A stretch of DNA of 20,576 bases from Armatimonadota bacterium (GTDB lineage Bacteria; Armatimonadota; Chthonomonadetes; Chthonomonadales; Chthonomonadaceae): assembly GCA_026392135.1 (NCBI GenBank), contig JAPLCR010000304.1, forward strand, positions 3,705 through 24,280, given 5' to 3'. The position numbers were made by a program, and so were the translations under genes. Below are positions 6,550 to 14,026 of this stretch, piece after piece (the first letter of the stretch is position 1; the number at the start of each line of letters is the position of its first letter). Under the pieces are notes generated by a model. It was not told where the DNA came from. It saw only the letters and a list, made by a program, of their open reading frames with translations, and did no database searches.

Positions 6550-7344
6550 ATGAGCAACCCTCTTTTTGACCTCACGGGGCGCGTGGCGCTTGTCACGGGA
6601 ACAAGCCGGGGGCTAGGGCAGTATATGGCGCGGGCGTTGGCGAAGGCGGGGGCTGACCTCGTTATCACAAGCCGGACTCGCGAAAGCCTCGCCGACTTTC
6701 AGGCGGAGATTGAGGCACTAGGGCGCAAAGCCTACTGCGTTCCGCTAGATGTGCGCGACTACGATAGTATCCAGAATATGGCGGAAGAGGCTTTCAGCCA
6801 CTACGGCAAAATTGATATTCTGGTGAACAACGCGGGTTGCAACATCCGCAAGCCCGCGCTGGACGTGCAGTGGGAGGACTGGAACACAATTTTAGAGACG
6901 AACCTGCGCGGAACCTTCTTCGTCTCTCAGGCTATCGCTCGAAAGATGATTCCCGCCAAGTACGGGCGCATTATCAATATCGGCTCCGTGACCTGCGTGG
7001 CGGGCTATGCGGGGCTGGCTCCCTACGGCGCAAGCAGAGGCGGCGTGAAGCAGATGACCATGAGCCTCGCAGACGACTGGGGCGAGCATGGCGTGACAGT
7101 GAACTGCCTTGCGCCCGGCTGGTTCAAAACGAAGCAGAACGAAGTGATGTATCGTAATGAGGAGTGGGTGGAGTACCTCAGCGAACGGATACCTCTGGGG
7201 AGACCGGGACAGCCGAACGACCTTGACGGCGCGGTGGTGTTTCTCGCCTCCTCCGCTAGCGAATACATAACGGGGCAGACACTCCTTGTAGATGGCGGCA
7301 TCACAGTAGGCAAGGTGCGTGCCCTGCCTCCTAAGAAGGACTAA
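6550..7344 (+). CDS. Short-chain dehydrogenase/reductase with altered YxxxK motif
   Basis: This classical SDR of 264 residues resembles gluconate 5-dehydrogenase / 2-deoxy-gluconate 3-dehydrogenase proteins. The cofactor motif TGTSRGLG is at 16-23, NNAG at 93-96, the conserved Asn118 in ETNLRG, Ser146 in INIGSV and Tyr159. The residue at the catalytic Lys position is Arg163 (YGASR instead of YGASK), one base from AAA. The C-terminal PGW and YITGQTLLVDGG patterns are normal. It probably oxidises or reduces a sugar acid or keto sugar using NAD(P), together with the adjacent alcohol dehydrogenase. Whether Arg supports catalysis is unclear. Confidence 0.9.
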   Translation: MSNPLFDLTGRVALVTGTSRGLGQYMARALAKAGADLVITSRTRESLADFQAEIEALGRKAYCVPLDVRDYDSIQNMAEEAFSHYGKIDILVNNAGCNIRKPALDVQWEDWNTILETNLRGTFFVSQAIARKMIPAKYGRIINIGSVTCVAGYAGLAPYGASRGGVKQMTMSLADDWGEHGVTVNCLAPGWFKTKQNEVMYRNEEWVEYLSERIPLGRPGQPNDLDGAVVFLASSASEYITGQTLLVDGGITVGKVRALPPKKD

Positions 7345-7375
7345 TTCGGAAGAGGTCAATCGAACTCTCAAGTAC

Positions 7376-7434
7376 AGTAATAACCCTGCCGTTCTCTCCC
7401 AATTCTGGGTGAGGAGGCAGGGTTATTACTTTTA
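7376..7434 (+). terminator. Long intrinsic terminator at the end of the plus-strand unit
   Basis: AGTAATAACCCTGCC (7376-7390) pairs perfectly with GGCAGGGTTATTACT (7416-7430). The loop forms a second stem (CTCTCCCA/TGGGTGAG, one mismatch), and TTTT follows directly on the plus strand. It separates the SDR gene from the converging cytochrome gene. Confidence 0.9.
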
Positions 7435-7458
7435 GCGTTCTCCGGAACACTGCTCTTG

Positions 7459-9774
7459 TTACCGTGTAAGCGCGGAGGTTGCCATCATCTCGACTATCTC
7501 CTTACGAATGTTGTAGTCACCCGCCTTGAAGGAGCGTTGTAGATTCGGCAGGGCTTTAGAACCAAAGGCGCGAATGGGTTGCTTCATAAGGAACTGAAAC
7601 AGTTTCTCTACAAAAGCGGCGTGTGCCTCTTCGCTATTCGCGATATACTGACCTAGGTCACGTGCTCCTTTGAACTGTACGGTCTGCCCGTTTCGCCCAT
7701 GATAACTGCCGGAAGCGTCGATGGGCTGGGCACTCTCTTGGGTACGCAGACGACCAATCGCGTCGAACTTTTCGAGAGTGAAACCGAGCGGGTTTATCAT
7801 TCCATGACAGCCCATGCAGTTTGCGGAGCGCGTCTGGAGAGTGACTCTTTGGCGGGTAGTAAGGTTGGGGTGCAGGTCAACTGCTAGGGGAGCGACGGCT
7901 TGCGGCGGCGGCTGTAGGGTGCGTCCCAACAGGTTACGCGCCAGAAGAACGCCGCGATGTATGGGAGAACTCGCCTTGAAATAGGCAAAACTAGCCATGA
8001 GGTAGGGGTGTGTAAGCGCACCGCTACGCTCGTCTGGGTCAAGCGTAACCTGTTGGAAGGGCGCATCCGGGGGTAGTTTAACACCGTAGAGATTCGCTAA
8101 CCTCCCATTCAAGTAGAGTTTATCGGTCAGTAGTAGCTCCCGATAGTCGGATTTTTCGCTACGAACTACGCTTTCGAGGAATATCTCGAAGGAGGTTCGC
8201 AGGTCAGACTGCACTTCAGGGCTAAACTCTGGGTAGATTTTGGACTCTTTACTGAGTTCGGGAAACTGATCTACCTTGAACCACTGCAAGAAGAATTCAC
8301 GCAGTTTGAACCATGCGCGGGGGTCGGCTGTCATTCGCTCTGCCTGTTTGCTTATCTGCTCACGGGTAGCGAGTTCTCCCTTTTCTGCCGCCTTCAATAG
8401 ATCCTCATCCGGCGACGAATCCCACAATCCAAAGGAGAGGCGCGAGGCGACATGGTAGGAGTCGGGCTTTCCAACTCCAAGCTCTCGGTAGAGGAAGCGC
8501 GGCGATTTTAGCGCAAGGAGAAGTGCGCGTTTCACCCCTGTCTCGATGTCTGGCGCATTCAGGAAGGGATGCACAAGGTAGGTCTGCTCCAACTCCTTAT
8601 TAAGCGGTCTGCGGAAGGCACGTTCTGCGAACTTTCCACAGAACTCCTTGAGGCGGTTGGCACGGTCTTTATCACTATCGGGTACGCCTGACAGGTCGGC
8701 GAGATGTTTTACTACATAGTTTGCCGCCTCAATCGCGCCCTCTGTCGTCGCATCTTCCCATGCCTTCGATATAGAGTTCCCGCGCTCGTATCCTATACTA
8801 CGGTCATCGGGAGGGAAGGGTATAGAAGCCGCAAACCCTTCTGGTAGCTCCTTCGGAATCAGGTTGCGCGCTGGAATGACTTCGGCGATACGCTTAGGTG
8901 TTCGCCACTCCATGCTAAGATAGGCTTTTGCGACGGGGCGTTTCTTGTCCTTTTCATCGTCGTTTACGCCCTGATTCGATTTGGAAAACTCCAATCGAAG
9001 AGGGTAAGCTCGTCCGCCGAGTAGATAGAGGTTGGCATGGTACTCGTTGTCTTTCCCTGACTTCACCATTGCGTCTATCAAGGGATGGCGAGTGTCGTTC
9101 ACCCAGAGTGTAACAGCGTGTTCGGTACGCAGTGTAAATTCGTACTCGCCTGTATCGGGGGTAAGCACAGAGCCTGACCAACGTATAGAGAATTTACGCG
9201 GGTTGTCTTGTTTTGGCGTGGGGGCAGTGATTCCAAAGTCGAACTTGATTTCAGGGTCTACCCGTTCCAGAGCCTTCTGGTTGCCATCAAAGTAGGGCGT
9301 TTTGAAGTACTCTGCTCGTAGCCCTCTCTTCTCATCCATACTAACACGAGAGCGAAAACTGCCCACAAGGTCGGCAATAGCATTGCGGTACTGGCGCACT
9401 GTTAGGCGCGAGAGTTCAATGCGTGCAGGTCTACTGCGCTCCTGTGCAATGGGGGAGTAGAATGCGTCGTAGATATAGGCGGCTACTGTGCGCGAGTCGG
9501 CGGCACTACACTTTTTCGGTCCCGGCGGCATGGTTTGAGCGATAAACTTGGCAAGTTGACCGATAGATTGGCTTCCTGTAAGGGGCTTTCGGTAGCCTTT
9601 CGCGCCCTCTCCTTTTAGCCCATGACACGAGGCGCACTGCTTACGAAAAACCTGCTCACCTGTATGAGCTTGCCCTTTGCCCTCTACGGAGCGAGGGCTA
9701 ATGAGTAGCGCGGAGGCAAAAAGGACGGCGGAGGCGCAGGAGAGTGTTATAAGGTTGGGTTTGGCGAACGGCAC
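7459..9774 (-). CDS. Exported cytochrome protein with DUF1587/PA14/DUF1595-1592-1588-1585 (Planctomycetes type)
   Basis: From the GTG at 9774, with AAGGA 8 bases upstream, the protein has 771 residues and opens with a signal peptide (hydrophobic run SAVLFASALLI). The ATG at 9903 would put about 43 unrelated residues in front of it. A c-type haem motif CASCH is at residues 47-51. Then come a DUF1587-like segment (LSRLTVRQYRNAIADLVG), a PA14 domain starting near residue 151 (GLRAEYF...SIRWSG) and the DUF1595/1592 block (AERAFRRPL; RFLYRELG). A second haem-like motif CMGCH follows in the DUF1588 region (CHGMINPLGFTLEKFDAIG), with DUF1585 at the end. PA14 suggests carbohydrate binding. Such proteins are thought to be envelope electron-transfer or oxidoreductase components; their reaction is not established. 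It is the last gene of the long minus-strand run. Confidence 0.88.
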   Translation of the reverse strand: MPFAKPNLITLSCASAVLFASALLISPRSVEGKGQAHTGEQVFRKQCASCHGLKGEGAKGYRKPLTGSQSIGQLAKFIAQTMPPGPKKCSAADSRTVAAYIYDAFYSPIAQERSRPARIELSRLTVRQYRNAIADLVGSFRSRVSMDEKRGLRAEYFKTPYFDGNQKALERVDPEIKFDFGITAPTPKQDNPRKFSIRWSGSVLTPDTGEYEFTLRTEHAVTLWVNDTRHPLIDAMVKSGKDNEYHANLYLLGGRAYPLRLEFSKSNQGVNDDEKDKKRPVAKAYLSMEWRTPKRIAEVIPARNLIPKELPEGFAASIPFPPDDRSIGYERGNSISKAWEDATTEGAIEAANYVVKHLADLSGVPDSDKDRANRLKEFCGKFAERAFRRPLNKELEQTYLVHPFLNAPDIETGVKRALLLALKSPRFLYRELGVGKPDSYHVASRLSFGLWDSSPDEDLLKAAEKGELATREQISKQAERMTADPRAWFKLREFFLQWFKVDQFPELSKESKIYPEFSPEVQSDLRTSFEIFLESVVRSEKSDYRELLLTDKLYLNGRLANLYGVKLPPDAPFQQVTLDPDERSGALTHPYLMASFAYFKASSPIHRGVLLARNLLGRTLQPPPQAVAPLAVDLHPNLTTRQRVTLQTRSANCMGCHGMINPLGFTLEKFDAIGRLRTQESAQPIDASGSYHGRNGQTVQFKGARDLGQYIANSEEAHAAFVEKLFQFLMKQPIRAFGSKALPNLQRSFKAGDYNIRKEIVEMMATSALTR

Positions 9775-9808
9775 AATCTGTTTCCTTGAAAGAGGCGTTT
9801 GTCTATTT

Positions 9809-9839
9809 TGACACAAATAGCGGCTGGATGTGACACAAA
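9809..9839. promoter_or_regulatory. Direct repeat TGACACAAA x2, operator-like
   Basis: TGACACAAA occurs at 9809-9817 and 9831-9839, 22 bases apart (about two helical turns), in the stretch between the endonuclease gene and the start of the cytochrome gene. Minus-strand reading also shows TTTGT...ACAAA around the copy nearer the start codon. This suggests a regulator binding site for the cytochrome gene, without proof. Confidence 0.35.
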
Positions 9840-9918
9840 GGTAAGCGGGGAGGGCAGGAGGGAAATAAAACGCAATAAAATCAAAGACTGCTTCACTCTT
9901 CACTTGTAAGGCGCAATT

Positions 9919-10854
9919 TTAATTTGAGTGTGCCATTAAATCTGAATACGGCATTACGATTAGCCCTTCCTCTGCAAGCAAACGAATTCGCCGCCTGAGA
10001 AAGTCATCTAAACGGATTTCTTCGGATAGTATCATGTACAAGTCATATCCGTCCATAACAAAGAAGTTCGGCTGTTTTCCGGTGGCAATAGCCGTTTGGG
10101 CTGGTTGAGAGATACCATTTATGGCGATAAACACCCCTCGTGTAATCGCCGATTTCCCTGCTATCTTTGCGCCAAAGACTACCAAATCTGCTACTGGCAA
10201 CCGATTCCTCTCCCATTTTGCTTCAATCAGATAGTAATTATGTTCAAACTCAAACGAGCCATCTATTTGTTCGCCAGTCACTCGAAAGGGGTTACGAGGC
10301 TCAAGACCATATGCTTTAAATAATTGGACAAGCAACTTTTCCAGTGATAAACCTGCTTTGCTACGGTCAACCATAGAAGATAGTTCATCAAAATGTCCTT
10401 TCAACTCCGCAAGCGTTTTAGATAGTTGGACTGCACTATCGTTAGAAGGAGGTGGAACGTTCCCCACTTCCCGTGGGAGAGAAGCCAAAAATCCGCTATC
10501 CCATAGGTCGGGGAATTTGAAGCCTATATTTAGAATTATACTGTTGAGTTGTTCAATCTCTTCAAATGTGATAGGATTGTTATTCTTTTGTCGATAAGGT
10601 ATTCCCGCTCTAATAATCTCCACGACGAGGTTTTCAAATTTCCCTTTCTGTATGTCCAGTGTTTTCTCAAGTAGAGCCTGAAGCATTGGGCGTTTGCTAC
10701 CTGCTTGGCAGAAACTCCCGACTCCTACTCTGTCCGCAACAGAGCGAAATGTAACATGACTAGCCCACTGTGCCCTACCGCTACCGGGCAAAAAATCGTA
10801 CATTATGTCAGTCATCTTCGTGATGTTCTGAGATTCTTTAAGCGACAGAGACAT
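9919..10854 (-). CDS. Restriction endonuclease, PD-(D/E)xK fold
   Basis: The 311-residue protein has a C-terminal nuclease domain with GLSLEKLLVQLF (168-179, Glu172), then GEQIDGSF with Asp198 and YLIEAKW with Glu211 and Lys213. This gives the full D...ExK active site. The following VFGAKIAGKSAITRGVFIA and PNFFVMDGYDLYMIL segments match a widespread 'restriction endonuclease' family related to Mrr catalytic domains. The N-terminal half is probably a recognition or helical domain. ATG 10854 has AAGGAGG ten bases upstream. The gene lies 33 bases after the methyltransferase, so it is the cleaving partner of a type II-like pair; a stand-alone type IV enzyme is the alternative. The gene is AT-rich: 60-base blocks at 10201 and 10561 contain 24 and 20 G+C, against 37 in the block at 10981 in the methyltransferase. 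Confidence 0.85.
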   Translation of the reverse strand: MSLSLKESQNITKMTDIMYDFLPGSGRAQWASHVTFRSVADRVGVGSFCQAGSKRPMLQALLEKTLDIQKGKFENLVVEIIRAGIPYRQKNNNPITFEEIEQLNSIILNIGFKFPDLWDSGFLASLPREVGNVPPPSNDSAVQLSKTLAELKGHFDELSSMVDRSKAGLSLEKLLVQLFKAYGLEPRNPFRVTGEQIDGSFEFEHNYYLIEAKWERNRLPVADLVVFGAKIAGKSAITRGVFIAINGISQPAQTAIATGKQPNFFVMDGYDLYMILSEEIRLDDFLRRRIRLLAEEGLIVMPYSDLMAHSN

Positions 10855-10887
10855 TCTAGCAAATCCTCCTTACCTCCGTGCATAGTC

Positions 10888-11733
10888 CTATTTTTGAGAA
10901 GAGAAATGCTGGCTAACCTGCGCCTGCGCCAACTGAAAGTACTCCTCTTTGATTTCTATACCGAGATAGTCGCGTCCCAGTTTTTTCGCCGCGACGCAGG
11001 TAGTGCCGGAGCCGAGAAAGGGGTCTAGTACGAGGTCGCCGGGCTGTGTGAACAGTTTTATGAACCATGCGGGCAGGTCTTCGGGGTAGGCGGCGCTGTG
11101 GTTTTTGTTCGCGCATTCGGTGGCTAGGTGCAGAACGTTAGTGGGATACGCCATATCTCGTTCAAGCCAGTTGGAGACATTCTTGCCAAAGCCGCTCCCC
11201 GCCTTTGAGGTGTCGCGTATCTTGTCTGTTTCGCTCAGGTTCTGCAAGCGTTTTTTCGCCCAGTCGCCCATAGGAACCATCACTGCCTCTTGATACATAG
11301 CGAACGCTTTCTGCTTGTTGAAATGCAGACAGCGCTCCCAAGAATCTCGAAAGCGATTGGGCCACTTTCCGGGAGCGCAGTTCTTCTTGTGCCAGAGGTA
11401 CTCTTCCGTCCAGAGCCAGCCCTGTTTTTTGAGTTCTAGTATCAACTCAATAACGTAGGTGTGGCGTTCGCCGTTGACGGCTTTCTCTTTGATATTCAGA
11501 ACGAAACTGCCCTCCGGTTTGAGTACGCGGCGGAGTTCCGCGGCGATGGGGAGAAACCACTCGACGTACTTGTCGGGGTGAATACCGCCATACGTGCTTT
11601 TGCGGCTATCGGCGTATGGCGGGGAGGTGACAATGAGGTCGACGCTGTTGGGCGGCATCCCCTTCAGAGCCGATAGGCAGTCGCCTTGCACTATACGATT
11701 CCGCCACTCACTCTCTTGGGTTTCGGAGGGCAT
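10888..11733 (-). CDS. DNA methyltransferase, beta-class, probably N4-cytosine (or N6-adenine)
   Basis: The protein is a 281-residue amino-methyltransferase with motif IV TSPPY (36-40) near the N-terminus and the SAM-binding motif LDPFLGSGTT (236-245) near the C-terminus, the order of the beta class. SPPY rather than DPPY favours N4-cytosine, though N6-adenine members with SPPY exist. Features such as YVEWF...ELRRVLKPEGSFVLNI and KKLGRDYLGIEI are typical. It protects host DNA from the endonuclease encoded immediately downstream. The start ATG is only 6 bases after the stop of the PPC-domain gene, with no good Shine-Dalgarno sequence, so translation may depend on the upstream gene. Its base composition matches its neighbours, unlike the endonuclease gene. 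Confidence 0.93.
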   Translation of the reverse strand: MPSETQESEWRNRIVQGDCLSALKGMPPNSVDLIVTSPPYADSRKSTYGGIHPDKYVEWFLPIAAELRRVLKPEGSFVLNIKEKAVNGERHTYVIELILELKKQGWLWTEEYLWHKKNCAPGKWPNRFRDSWERCLHFNKQKAFAMYQEAVMVPMGDWAKKRLQNLSETDKIRDTSKAGSGFGKNVSNWLERDMAYPTNVLHLATECANKNHSAAYPEDLPAWFIKLFTQPGDLVLDPFLGSGTTCVAAKKLGRDYLGIEIKEEYFQLAQAQVSQHFSSQK

Positions 11734-11739
11734 GGTACT

Positions 11740-13740
11740 CTACTTCTTCGCAATCGTTACCAGAAGCGGCGGCGCGGCGTAGAAGTAGGGGCGTACATCT
11801 TCGTTTAGGCTACGCCCTGCAACTACGAAAGAGAACTCTCCAAGCGGCGCATTGCCCTCCGCCTTTATCACGATTTTGACCTCCGTCTGCTTCTCTGGCA
11901 CCTCCACGGGGGTGACGGTGACAGTCACGCCGCCGGGAACGCCAAGCACGGAGATAGGGACTTTCGGGTTGAAGCCCGCTCTGCGCGTCACTTTTACCAC
12001 TATCTCCTTACTCTCACCCGGAGCCAGCGTGATTTTCTCCATTGATAGGGAGATAGATATATCCAGAGGCTCCGTGACGCTTACTGTCGCCAGTTCGCGA
12101 GGCAGGGTGGAGATGTTGTTCTCGCGTTGCGTGGTCTCTCGTGCCTGCGCCTCATGCGCGACTTTCTGTTTGTTGATAGTGGCACGCCCGATGAGGCGGA
12201 AGAGTTGCCCCTTGACCTGCGCCCCTGCATCCGCCGAGAGAACGAGGAAGACCTCGTTTCGCCCTGCGGGGATAGTAGGCGGAGTCAGCAAGACTACTCC
12301 CGCGGGTAGCCCTTGAAGGTCGAGGGTGATTTCGCCGTTGTATCCGTTGAGGCGGGTAGCGGTCACCTGTAGCGGGGCGCGGTTGCCCTGCCCAATGATA
12401 AGCCTATCTTGTGAGAAGGTCAGGCGGAAGTCAGGAGTCGCTTCTGTCGCCGAGAGGCGATAGGGATACTCGTCCCCGCCCTTGCCGTAGAGGTCGCGGA
12501 TTTGCAGGATATACTCCCCATTATCGGGGGGCGTGAACTCAATGCGCTGGTCGGCTTCGCGGGAGTTGTCGTCGCTCTGCGTGAGAATACTACCTTGTAG
12601 GTTACGGACATATATCTGACTCTCAAGGCGTGAGCCGAGCCGGTGTGCGATCACCTCAAAGACGAGCTTCTTGCCCTTCTCTCCTTTGAACCGGAAGTAG
12701 TCGGTGTCAGGAATTTTGCTGTTGGGTATTGGCGCAATACGCCCGTTCATCACACAAGGTATTGGGAGCGAGTCTGCACGATTCAGAAGGTCGTTTGGCT
12801 CTATCTCGTTGCGCTCATATAGGTCACTCACGCCAAACGGAAAGGTGATAAGGCTTCCGTCGGCTTGCATAACTCCAACTTTTGTTTGGCTAAGCGTTGT
12901 ATCGTTAGGGAGCGTTATCGGTTGGCTAGTTGCCCCGCCTAGGTTATAGCCATGCTTCTCAAGGTTGACACCGTGTCCTGCCTGTCCTCCGATGGGGAAG
13001 ATACTTGTGACACGCGGTATCACCCCCACTGTCAGACGATAAAAGAAGTTACCGCCGCCCTGATAGCGCAGGTCGTGAATCTGAACGTAGTAGTCGCCGT
13101 CTGCCTTGGGTGTGAATGACAAGAAGGAGTCGGTTCCGTAGTAGTCGTCGTTGATGGTGAGTTCGTGCCCCTGCGCGTCCTGTATGGTGAGTACGGAGTC
13201 GAAGGGTGATTCAAGGCGTGCCGCCATCACCTCAACAATATAGGTCTGCCCCTTTTGCCCTTTGAACTTGTACCAGTCTACGTCCTCGCCGCCATCCGAC
13301 TTTCCGTTGAGGGTGATGGGTAGAGAGCCTATCTCTTGGGCTTTATCGCGGGTATTGTTCGGCTCTTTCTCTGTGGCTTCATTGTACGCACCGATGCAGA
13401 ATAACTGTCTGTCCGACGCGCCAAACTTCGTTAGAACGCGAACAGTACGAACCCCAGGAAGCGCATCGGGAGCAATGTTCACCTTAGCAAGAGCGGTGTT
13501 GGGGCGGTCTTTTGGGATGGAGATACTCTCAACGGCAATGCCGCCGCCATCGATAAGTAGTCCGGTCGCCTGCCCTATCTGCGTTCCGGTCAGGGTGATC
13601 TCCACCGTTCCGCCTCGTTTTGCGCCAATTGGCGAAAGTTGATTGAGGCGCGGTTGCGCGACTTGGGCATGGAGGAGGGAGCAGACGAGTAGTGGGTAGA
13701 TACTTGCTGTCCAGAAAAGGGGGTTTCGGAAACGACTCAT
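11740..13740 (-). CDS. Exported protein with two PPC domains and Ig-like segments
   Basis: This 666-residue protein has a signal peptide (residues 1-25, ending near LLHAQ), an IPT/TIG-like opening (LSPIGAKRGGTVEITLTG) and two bacterial pre-peptidase C-terminal (PPC) domains. Each PPC domain starts with EPN (EPNNTRDKAQ at 126; EPNDLLNRAD at 314) and carries the D-D-Y/F-F-K strand (EDVDWYKFKG, DTDYFRFKG), ending in YYVQIHDL and YILQIRDL. The C-terminal third is all-beta with repeated NPKVPISV/GVTVTV-type strands, probably Ig-like. No protease or other catalytic domain is visible. In planctomycete-type genomes such proteins sit beside DUF1549/DUF1553 and WD40-cytochrome genes, as here, and probably act as binding scaffolds at the envelope. 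Confidence 0.88.
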   Translation of the reverse strand: MSRFRNPLFWTASIYPLLVCSLLHAQVAQPRLNQLSPIGAKRGGTVEITLTGTQIGQATGLLIDGGGIAVESISIPKDRPNTALAKVNIAPDALPGVRTVRVLTKFGASDRQLFCIGAYNEATEKEPNNTRDKAQEIGSLPITLNGKSDGGEDVDWYKFKGQKGQTYIVEVMAARLESPFDSVLTIQDAQGHELTINDDYYGTDSFLSFTPKADGDYYVQIHDLRYQGGGNFFYRLTVGVIPRVTSIFPIGGQAGHGVNLEKHGYNLGGATSQPITLPNDTTLSQTKVGVMQADGSLITFPFGVSDLYERNEIEPNDLLNRADSLPIPCVMNGRIAPIPNSKIPDTDYFRFKGEKGKKLVFEVIAHRLGSRLESQIYVRNLQGSILTQSDDNSREADQRIEFTPPDNGEYILQIRDLYGKGGDEYPYRLSATEATPDFRLTFSQDRLIIGQGNRAPLQVTATRLNGYNGEITLDLQGLPAGVVLLTPPTIPAGRNEVFLVLSADAGAQVKGQLFRLIGRATINKQKVAHEAQARETTQRENNISTLPRELATVSVTEPLDISISLSMEKITLAPGESKEIVVKVTRRAGFNPKVPISVLGVPGGVTVTVTPVEVPEKQTEVKIVIKAEGNAPLGEFSFVVAGRSLNEDVRPYFYAAPPLLVTIAKK

Positions 13741-13793
13741 AGTTCGACCTGTGACCTATCTAAAAGAGATGTGATATTACTTGCGGACGGTAT

Positions 13794-14014
13794 TCAAGCA
13801 CGCCCATAGCCTAGCCAATCTGGTAGGTTCTCTTCGCACCATTGGCGATACTCCTCCATCGTGTCGAAAGAGCGGTAGGTCGCATCGTCCAAAACGGGCT
13901 TGTAGGTGTGAATAAAGGCGTAGCGCATTCTGGTTTTTTCGAATTCGCCTCGAACTCGGCGAAGACATCGCTGGGGATATTCGGCTTTTGCGGGTCGTCT
14001 TGTATGGAAAGCAC
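13794..14014 (-). CDS. Small protein of unknown function, split by a frameshift at an A6 tract
   Basis: Two reading frames each hold half of what looks like one protein. From a GTG at 14014, 12 bases after the cytochrome-WD40 gene, the first frame reads MLSIQDDPQKPNIPSDVF and on to EFEANSKK. At the A6 tract (plus-strand T6 at 13934-13939) the sensible sequence jumps to the other frame, which reads MRYAFIHTYKPVLDDATY and ends EENLPDWLGYGRA at 13797. One extra A would give a single frame of about 73 residues. The second half alone could start at ATG 13928 (44 residues). The WCEENLPDWLGYG ending looks conserved from memory, but I cannot name a family. It could be a pseudogene, transcriptional slippage, a sequencing indel, or two overlapping genes. 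Confidence 0.5.
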
Positions 14015-14026
14015 CTTTAGCTGTTC

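Noticed and set aside
9775..9903. Upstream ATG (9903) as the start of the DUF1592 cytochrome gene
   Set aside because: It would place about 43 residues before the signal peptide; the GTG at 9774 has AAGGA at good spacing and gives a normal signal peptide.
13777..13968. Separate 63-residue reading frame on the minus strand
   Set aside because: It is an Arg/Ser-rich out-of-frame shadow of the small frameshifted gene, with no protein-like pattern or start signal.
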